A stretch of 64,000 nucleotides of DNA from Vermamoeba vermiformis. Its lineage: Eukaryota > Tubulinea > Echinamoebida. Below, piece by piece: positions 55,868 through 64,000 of this stretch (position 1 is the stretch's first letter; every line of letters starts with the position of its first letter). A model generated the notes under the pieces. That model did not search any database and had not been told where the DNA came from. It saw only the letters and a program-made list of their open reading frames with translations. The stretch is from NCBI GenBank assembly GCA_045837725.1, contig JBEWZL010000216.1, positions 1 to 64,000 of the forward strand, in the 5' to 3' direction. Position numbers and translations under genes: made by a program.

Positions 55868-57302
55868 TTAAATTACTCGTCGGATGGTCAGATCTCCGAT
55901 CAATTCGTCGACTACAGAGGAGAAGTCAATTGATATCCCGTCGTAATTGATTCGCGAGAGTATTTCTTTCCATATTTCTAGTGGTAACAAGTTGTCCTCG
56001 GACCTGCTGTTCCTCAGGATGTTGAAAATGAGTGTCACGATGTTGACCACTTTAATATTTTGATGCCTCCTGTTACGCTTGACCAAGTCTTGCATGGAGC
56101 GATAATCTAATTCACCTGCAATATTTTCGCACGCATACATGGATACTATTGTTTGATTTGTGTCCAGCGTGTCAATGAGAAACTTGCAGCCTGGCATATT
56201 ACTGAATAAAGAAGGTCTGCGCTCGGGTTTTTCATAGTCTACTGTCATATATAGTTGCTTTAATGAAGTGTTATCGATCAACATGTCTTGGATATGGTTG
56301 CAAACTTTGAGGGCTTCAGTTACACGTAATAATGTCAGTTTCTCGATCTTATTATGCTGAATTATCTTATATAGATTCAAAAATGAATCTCCTTTCTTAA
56401 ATAGCAGTCCAGTGTCCAGGCACAACGACCGTAAATTCTTCATACTTTCGCCGCTGAAATTATCTCCGAACAATCTCTCCAAATTATCACAATTAGTATC
56501 GGAATATCGTGTCTTGTAAGTGAAGCTTTCTAGGGCGTGGTTATGTTCCACTAATTTCGCTATAGATCGGAGTAGCTCCCACCGATTAGAGAACAGATCC
56601 AGCCTAACTTTCCGCAGCTGCTTCTTTATAATAAAATCGCATAGCTCCGAAAAACTTTCATATGTATTGATATCAGATTTCATAACTAAGGCAAATCCAT
56701 TTAAATTCATCACCGTCATTGCTTGGGTGATCAGATCCACGTCTTCGTCTTTCAATTTGAACGTAACTATTTTTAAAGTTGTGTTGATGTGTTTCGGACT
56801 AATAAATCCTGATAGCAGCAATGGCTCTAATAGCTGTTTTATATCTTTTTCTGTCTTTTGAATCGAGAGTGAGATCTCCTTGACGGATCTATTCCGAGCT
56901 AGAAAATTTTTGAGTTCGCCATTATTGTTTGTTATCAATCTAGTGACTGTTGTTACTGGAAATATAATTTTTGTAATATTTTTGTGCAATGACGCGAATA
57001 GAATTCCGATTTCTTGATCTGTGACGTCTGGTTTGATGATAATTCTTCTAACGGACCAACTTTTCTTTATCGCGTCGCATAAAATGCTAAAATGTTCGCC
57101 AGAGCTGCACACAAGCCGTTCTATTTTTTCAATCCGAAAGGGGTTGCCGAGTTTCAGTGCTTTCTCGAGCTCAAACTCGTTGTTCACCTAAAATAATTAA
57201 TTAAAATTTTACAATATTCATTGATTAAAAGGAGGCACGCCTGGATTTAATAAACGAATAAAATAAAAAATCAAATTGTTGAGCCCTTACAATTGTCTCC
57301 AT
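55868..57302 (-). CDS. Leucine-rich, repeat-like protein of unknown function
   Basis: A single long exon (55,868-57,187) encodes about 440 residues with recurring Leu/Ile/Asn-spaced units (LRKVRLDLFSNRWELLRSIA, MKNLRSLCLDTGLLF, IEKLTLLRVTEALKV), suggesting an LRR or ribonuclease-inhibitor-like fold. It has no usable ATG near its 5' end. An upstream ATG (57,300-57,302) gives METI, then a GTAAGG donor and a TTTTAG acceptor that join in phase to VNNEFELEKALKLGN. I therefore extend the gene with a 12-base first exon. The C-terminus, with PLEIWKEILSRINYD, resembles a degenerate F-box. No transmembrane segments are evident. Function unknown; a protein-interaction role is inference. Confidence 0.6.
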
Positions 57303-57559
57303 CCTTCACTTGGCTTGATAATACCATTTAACTTACGATTAGATAATTTCTGCCGAGCTACCGAAAATGCAACGACATCAAATTCGAGAGATCTAAGCGA
57401 TAATCCACTCGTGAAGAAAACCGTTGAAGCGAGTCTGGAGTCGTTGCATGTCGTAAGATCTGAGGTTTACAGTTAGTTCGACATTCTTTATTGCTCTAGT
57501 TCTAGGCACGAGGCGTTTAGCCTTGATCTCGTAAAAACATTTATTTGTTTTTGCATTTA

Positions 57560-59423
57560 ATGTTACACCACATTTTCAAAGGGGCTAAAACCTCTTTTAT
57601 TAGAAATGGTCTACCTAAGTATAATGTAGTAGGATCACGATCAAGAAGGAGGCAGCGAAACACGTTCAATCATGAGACGGATGATCGGATTGGATCACTG
57701 GACAATTACAGAGAGGCATACAAGCACGACAAGCCTTATAAAAAAATCGAAAAAACTCAGGAAGATTATATGGCCGAGTTGATAGCTAGATTAGAGACGC
57801 CAGAGCCGAAAGAAAATTCGGATGTCGAGGAAAAAATTATTAAAAGGGCAAAAACTGCGTCAAAATCATTAAAAGCAAAGAAGACCGTAAAAAAGAAGGT
57901 ACAGAAATCCACAGAAAATAAAGAAGAAAATATTCAGCCAACTCAGCCTGCTGAAACTCACTCCACAAAAGTGGATCGTTTTGCAAAGCTTACTGAAGAG
58001 GTAATAATCAAACACTTTCATTATTTATGAATTACGGATCATGATAGTAATACCGAGTATTCGAACAGATTCGAGAGATCGCAGATCAGTTGCGACCTAG
58101 CGTGACGTCTCTCGAGCCAATTTTAGAATTACGACAGCGACTAAAAGATTGGATAATAAAAGAACAATGGATTAGCCGGAGATACGTACCAACTGTCGAA
58201 ATATTTGGCAGCACTATGAGCGGATTAGCTTTAAATGGCAACGCTGGTATGAAAGGGCTTAATCCTTGACAAAAAATTATTCAACGACTAACATCAATCA
58301 TACTTTTAGATGTGGACGTGTGTTTATTGACGAACATGCCGTTTTCAATCGACTATCAAAAGAATTACAAAATCGCCTTTCACAACGAGCTAAAAGGCAG
58401 GCAGAAAGAATACGTCGTTGAATCGGATGATTTTCCCGAAGACAAATTAGCCCGGATATTTGCAAGTCATTTGCGAGCCAGTAAGTTCAGATCCAGATCT
58501 TCCTTCAAAAACGAAACTAATCTCACTGTTCTTTAGAGAAAATGAAAAGCATTTTGCCGATTCCATATGCAAAGGTTCCTATTGTCAAGTTTCATGACCC
58601 AGTTTCGAAGATGAATGTAGATCTGAGCTTCAACAATCCACTCGGCCTGTTCAATACGAAGTTAATCAGGGACTATGTAAATATGGACCCTAGAGTATCT
58701 GATCTCGCATTCGTCATCAAGTATTGGTCTAAAGCACGAGGAATCAATGATCCACCTTCAGGTATGGCTTTAAATGACACGTGTCATGTTGCACACTACG
58801 TCATCGTAACCTCGTTTAAAAAATTTATTCCTGACTGTTTTATTTAGGCACGCTGTCTTCGTACGCCTATGTTCAGATGCTGCTGTTCTATTTGCAAGTC
58901 AAGAACACGCCAATCTTGCCGAGCTTGCAAGATCTAGCTGCGAACAAGGACTTGATCAAAACGAAAAAAGACTTCATGCGAGTATCAGTTGAAGGCTGGG
59001 ACTGCACGAGACTAAGCGCGCGATTGTTTAAAGAGTTTTCTGCAAGAAATAACGAGTCATTAGGGTGCGTGAACGCTGCTGCTTGTGCACTCGACGCTAA
59101 CGATAATTTTGCGCAGGGAATTATTGGTTGGCTTTTTCGACTATTACGCACGCCACTTCGACTTCAGGAATACCATCGTTAGCATTAGGGCTGCACGTGA
59201 ACTTCCAAAATCGCCCGAGTATTCGATGTGCGTGCAATCATCGCCTGGATCTAAGCTCCAAAAGTTCATTGCGATCGAAGATCCGTTCAAGTTGACGCAC
59301 AACCTTGGAAGAGGAGCCAATAAGGACAACGCGCGACTTATTATTAGCGAGTTTGAACGTGCTTATACCATTCTAAAGCATGGAGGCGGATTAGCAGAGC
59401 TGATGGATCTAAGCGTGGAATAA
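57560..59423 (+). CDS. Terminal nucleotidyltransferase (PAP/TUTase family)
   Basis: ATG at 57,560 begins MLHHIFKGAKTSFIRNGLPK, a basic N-terminus that could be a mitochondrial or nuclear signal. A Lys/Glu-rich linker of about 100 residues follows. The catalytic domain starts with EIFGSTMSGLALNGNDVDVC, the G-S and D-x-D of DNA polymerase beta-type nucleotidyltransferases. The third acidic residue is in MNVDLSFNN. The central domain has LAFVIKYWSKARGINDP and SSYAYVQMLLFYLQ. The PAP-associated domain (LLVGFFDYYARHFDF, IEDPFKLTHNLGRG) completes a non-canonical poly(A) or poly(U) polymerase. The last join (donor after TCATTAGG, acceptor GCGCAG) was set by frame. It likely adds nucleotides to RNA 3' ends. 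Confidence 0.85.
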
Positions 59424-59798
59424 AAATAATCGAAGATTTTGGACTTTCCTTTTGGTTGCAAAGGTGACGTTGCCTTAATTTAGGTTAATTTTACTGACAT
59501 GTTTTGGTACGTTAATAGCGCTAGAATAGATGGCTGACTATTTTCTGAACACAAAAGAGCGGATCTCTTTCCCGACGGAATTTCCCGAATCAGTCCATTG
59601 TCGTCACGCAACTTTTGATAGCCATTTATTTTCATGCGCCAGGCAAGTTTAATAACTCTTTTGTTTCTCCGCAGACCAGCACAAACGGATCAGCGAAGAT
59701 CTGACTCGTTTGCTCTGGGAGAGTAGCGGAACATTAAATCGATAGTTAATATTAAACTTTTGAGTTTCTTTTAATTTGGTATTAATAACTTATTTTAG
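59424..59798. other. Intergenic, no kinase N-lobe found
   Basis: I searched this interval for the Gly-rich loop and VAxK exon that should precede the kinase copy at 59,799 and found neither. The sequence is otherwise featureless. Confidence 0.55.
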
Positions 59799-60678
59799 TA
59801 ATCTTCGGCCTCATCCAAATGTCGTTCAAATCCTTGGTATTTCAACTGATGGAGTGAACGTTGTGATGATCATGGAGTTCTGTGACGGTGGAAGCCTGGA
59901 CAATCTCGTGTTCAAGAAGAATCCACCAATGAAAAAGAAGATTCATTTGTTGTCAGGCATTGCCAAAGGAATCTATCACTTGCACAAGAACAAGATCGTT
60001 CATCGTGATCTTGCTGCGAGAAATGTTTTGGTACGTTAACTTTGCTTACCTTGAACTGCAGTTATCAGCGCAGTCCAAACGAGATGACGCTAATCGTTCA
60101 ATACTTACAGCTATTGCGCGGTGAGCCAAAGATTTCTGTAAGTCAACACGGATCTAGGGATGAGTCATATTAATATTCGATAGGACTTTGGTATGTCTCG
60201 TAAACTTCAGGACGCAATGGCGCACGGTCAAACGAAAGCAACAGTTGGACCAATCAGATGGATGGTACGTTTTGTCGCAACATCAGTGCGGAAAAAATTA
60301 GTTAATTCTGTCGCGGTTTAGGCACCCGAGTGCTTGCGCACAGCAAAGTACAGCACCAAGTCGGATGTTTGGAGCTTTGGCATTTTGTGTTGGGAAGTGC
60401 TGAGTGGTGAAGAGCCTCACTTGAACAGCGATCCACTCACGATTGGAGTTGCAATTCGAGATCAAGGAGTGACTCCAACGATGAATACTGAATGGGATCC
60501 TGCACTTCAATCGTTGCTCAAAGATTGTTGGAATATTGACCCTGAGCAGCGACCGGTAAGAATGCGTTGCCTGTTGCCTAGCATGTGTTTATTGTTACTT
60601 AAATATAATTCATTAATTATTATTTAAAAACAGGAGTTTGACGAGATTTGCGAGCGGCTACGCAGGCTGGATGCATAA
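59799..60678 (+). pseudogene. 5'-truncated tyrosine kinase copy
   Basis: The copy begins exactly at the splice-acceptor boundary of an exon that in the neighbouring receptor gene follows the N-lobe: NLRPHPNVVQILGISTDGVN. It keeps HRDLAARNVLV, DFGMSRKLQDAMAHG, GPIRWM and APECLRTAKYSTKSDVWSFG through to LRRLDA-stop. Frames are open and splice sites look intact, but no ectodomain, membrane helix, Gly loop or VAxK lysine lies upstream, so it cannot make a complete kinase. It is very similar to the 3' part of the receptor at 61,209, from which it likely arose by partial tandem duplication. Confidence 0.7.
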
Positions 60679-61208
60679 GAGCATTGCTGCAGAAACGAAC
60701 TCACGGATGCTTTTTGGACAAGATCTGGAATACTTTCGGCCAAAACTACCCTGTAAGGACTTGTCGTTTTGACAGTAAGGAAAAGTTCACTCAATAATTA
60801 ATCCGTGTACGAGATCAGATCGCACCAATTTTCGTTCGTGCTCATACCGAAGATAAAGAAAGTCAACCACCTGTTACAATTTGACAATTTTAATACTTTT
60901 GCTGCAACTACGTGCGGATCTGTCAGACGGGAAATAGATCGTCGATCTGACGTTGGTGAAGATGGACTGCCGCGGCGGAACATCGAAATGTAAGTGCGAA
61001 TAACATGAATCAACGAAATCTAACTCTTATCTTGCGTTTGTTATAGAGAAAATGACCCGCAAACGTATTTCAGATTTTATCATGCGAATCACAAAGTGAC
61101 AACTGACAAGCGAATTGACTTTTTGGTGGACAACATATTATTTTTTTAACTCATAGCTACGTGCGAACATAACACAACTGCTAGCTCGTAATTGAGCTGA
61201 TTCAAGTC
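60679..61208. other. Gap with a possible orphan exon pair
   Basis: A frame from about 60,805 reads IRSHQFSFVLIPKIKKVNHL. It can be spliced (donor GTAAGTG at about 60,989, acceptor TTATAG) in phase to IENDPQTYFRFYHANHKVTT, ending DFLVDNILFF-stop near 61,149. No ATG starts it. It might be a small gene with an unseen first exon or a decayed fragment. I recognise no family. Confidence 0.3.
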
Positions 61209-64000
61209 ATGGCACTCTTTGTTCGGTTTGCATTGCTGGCGCTGGCTCTCATTGCGGTTTTGCCTTTGGATGTTGTCGGTGAGTCCTCCGCTTTCTCACT
61301 ATCATCTATAATATTCGTAGCTAGTGACTTCTGAAAGTTTGAGAGTTACAACTTGCTCTTTTCAGATGTGTTTTTTGTGAATTTCTAAATATTAATATTA
61401 CATTTGTTTAATTCAATCATTCGTGTAGGACAAACTTTCTCAGTTGCAAGTCGCATTGACACTATTGGGGGCACAATATCTAACCAGATTGTGTCGAGCT
61501 TGGCACTCAACACATCTGACGTTATAGTTACTCTCGCTGCCAGGATTGATACGTTCACTTCAGTGCGTTCTTTTTGGTACAGGAATACGCGCAATGGAGA
61601 TTTGAAGAGTTTTACTACGTCTTTGGTGGCAACGAAAAACTTGACGTTTATGGAAAGTTACTACCTAGTAGTGAAACAAGAAAAAAACAACGATTACGTG
61701 GTGCAAGTTTTCTTGAATCCGCTCGTAACAGCGCAGTTTATCAGCTTATCAAATCCCTCTCTCGTCATACCAAGTATCACTGTTGCCCTGGACCAGTACG
61801 CCTTCGACAGATACATGGACGTTTTAGTGCATTCAGACGGTGCCTTCTCGCTCGTGTTTGGTGCAATTGTAGCTACTAGCACCTGCGTCTATCACACCAG
61901 ATTCACTGTCTCAACGAACGGAACTACACCGCAACAACTCTTTTGCGGGTCTAGCACTAGTTCTTCTACAAACTTGGAGGCATGGATTGACCCAACTGAC
62001 TCGAGCATTTTCTACATTGTAGCGGCCAACACGAGCAATTCTTTCTATACTTACAAGTGCATCAATGCGTTGCAACCAGGGTCAGTCTCGTGCACAAGCA
62101 TCTCACTGGCAACTTTATCAACACAAATTTCAATATCAACCGGCAGACGCGCCTTGAACAGCAATGCCTTTTTCTACTTGGGTACGAGCGATGGAAACGA
62201 CATTCAAGTCATTGTTGTGGACTTCGTGGCGGGAGTATCCAGCATAGTCAAAGTTCCGTTAGCTACAACGAGTCGTAGGAATGTTGCCTTGGTCGACTCG
62301 ACAATCCCAAACGCAGTAACTCTGGTGGCTTTTGATACCACTATTCCGGGCATTCGAGTGTTTGATATACTGTGGAACTCAACATCCAAGCAAGTCTGGT
62401 ACGCCGCAGTCGCCAACTTGACAAAAGGAAACAACTTCGACCTAACAGCGAGCGATATCATACCAGCGAGCAGCAACGGCCCTTCAATTTTCAGCATTTC
62501 TTCAGTCGAAGTAAGTTCGTCACGAATCAGTACTCAGTTCTATGGTCGTTTGTATTGCGGTGATGGTCTCGTGTTTACGGCGGTCACGGTACCAGAACAA
62601 TGTGATTCAGTGCAGTATTGTGACACTACCACCTGCCAATGCCCGAACGGCTCGCCTGGTACCAACGTATGCAATGCACCACCTCCTCCAGGAACACCAA
62701 TTGCACCGCCAGTAGCTGCCCCAGTCTCACCACCAGTTGACGTACCGGTCGCTCCAGTAGCTCCTCCAATGGACGTTCCTGTGTCAACTCCAACGCCCGT
62801 TTCTGCGCCAATTGATGCTCCTGTAACGGTACCCAATGCAAGTCCTGTGTCATCTCCGGCTACCTCTCCTGTGACTGCACAAGATCCCGTGCCAATCACT
62901 ACTCCAGCAGAGGCTGGCAACAGTACGGACAACATCAGTGACGGTCCTGTTAGCTCAGCGGGTGCATCAATTACAACAATCGTCCCTGCTGTCGTTGTAC
63001 CAGTCGCAGTTGCATCGGCAGGCGTTGCAGTACTTGTTGTGTTGCTCCAACGAAGAAAGAAGAAGAAGCAAGCAGAGAAGACATCAGCTTCATCGAGTGA
63101 CGAAGCCTCAGAGCCGCAGAGCGAACGAGTCAAGCTCGAGCCCGTCAATGTAAGTCTACTTAATTAACTTGAAGCTCCTTTGGCTAATGTAATACTCTGT
63201 AGTACTTTGCAGTGCCCACACCATCACCAGAGCTCGGAAAAGACTCAAACACCTCAGCAGGATCGATGGGCTCGAATGCATCGCTCGTGTCAACAGGCTC
63301 TAACACCACCATTCACAATCCTCTTGGTGAGCCGTTATCTGACACAATGTCAGCACTCAACACCACCAATCGATCACGCACAACAGATGATCGCATGGAC
63401 ATTCCTTACTCGGAACTCAAGTTCATCAAAGAGATTGGTGCTGGTGCATTTGGCAAAGTGTTTCTCGGTGAATGGCAAAAGACACGTGTTGCGATGAAGA
63501 TCAGCAGTATTTCATCATCAGATGAGTTCATTCGTGAAGCTGAGTTGTTGATGTAAGTCACGCGAGTACGGCAGTCACTCAGATTAATATTTTCTCCAAG
63601 CAATCTCCGTCCTCATCCAAACGTGGTTCAAATTCTCGGCATATCCGCTGACGGAGTGAATGTCGTGATGATCATGGAGTTCTGTGACGGTGGAAGTCTC
63701 GACAGTCTCGTGTTCAAGAAGAATCCACCAATGAGTGAGAAGATTCATTTGTTGTCAGGCATTGCCAAAGGAATCTATCACTTGCACAAGAACAAGATCG
63801 TTCATCGTGATCTTGCTGCACGAAATGTCTTGGTACGTAATAAAACGGTTCTTTTGTACGTACTAATTCTTTGTAGCTGTCGCGTGGTGAGCCAAAAATA
63901 TCGGTAAGTTTATTTCAGCGTTAATAATGTCATCGTTAATACTAACTTCAATCATTTAAGGACTTTGGTATGTCACGTAAACTTCAAGAAGCCACTGCAC
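61209..64000 (+). CDS. Receptor tyrosine kinase with Pro-rich stalk, cut by window end
   Basis: ATG at 61,209 opens a signal peptide, MALFVRFALLALALIAVLPL. A long second exon (from about 61,428) encodes a roughly 400-residue Ser/Thr-rich ectodomain with YCGDGLVFT, and a short cysteine cluster CDTTTCQCPNGSPGTNVC. A Pro/Val/Ala stalk repeats P-V-x-x-P-V units (about 62,690-62,890). One transmembrane helix (IVPAVVVPVAVASAGVAVLV) precedes a KKKK stop-transfer patch. The kinase begins FIKEIGAGAFGKVFLGEWQK with TRVAMKIS as the VAxK lysine, then HRDLAARNVLV and DFGMSR, where the window ends; the C-lobe lies outside. The family matches the receptors at 5.6-10.3 kb, but this ectodomain is different. 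It probably signals from an extracellular ligand; the ligand is unknown. Confidence 0.85.

Overview
The window is eukaryotic nuclear DNA. Genes on both strands are cut by many short GT-AG introns, mostly about 40-100 bp, with short intergenic gaps. Transmembrane tyrosine kinases carrying HRDLAARN and PIRWMAPE motifs, tandem F-box genes and compact introns suggest a unicellular eukaryote such as an amoebozoan or a protist relative of animals. I cannot name the species, and this placement is inference.

Layout. Positions 1-3,990 hold a gene-poor, G-rich repeat block unlike the rest. A CpG-poor stretch (about 4,500-5,640) precedes two tyrosine-kinase receptor genes on the minus strand: an apparently whole one (5,644-8,310) and one lacking its 5' exons (8,406-10,266). 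Directly upstream of the broken gene lies a CpG-depleted block (10,383-16,706) with a homeodomain-Ulp1 protease-DUF7869-like protein, a chromodomain reading frame and a coiled-coil gene whose intron contains a 21-bp minisatellite. I read this as a candidate large DNA transposon, or a derivative of one. A foldback element flanked by 11-bp direct repeats follows at 16,718-16,954.

From 17,483 to 32,666 the genes are ordinary: a secreted protein resembling the receptor ectodomain, a BRI3-like protein, an NTF2-like protein, a tail-anchored F-box protein, an FtsJ-type methyltransferase, ABCF3/GCN20, an ABCB half-transporter, a membrane-anchored alpha/beta hydrolase and a small unannotated gene. Positions 33,127-46,740 are a tandem array of five F-box/propeller-like genes plus one remnant, with a clear segmental duplication.

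The right part holds two paralogous FAD monooxygenases, a SAP-WGR-PARP protein, a 2-oxoglutarate dioxygenase with an odd central junction, a leucine-rich protein, a terminal nucleotidyltransferase, a 5'-truncated kinase copy and a receptor tyrosine kinase that runs off the window end.

The main themes are local gene duplication (receptor kinases, F-box proteins, monooxygenases) and mobile DNA inserted beside the receptor cluster. Exon joins were inferred by eye from splice motifs and reading frame. No search was run.
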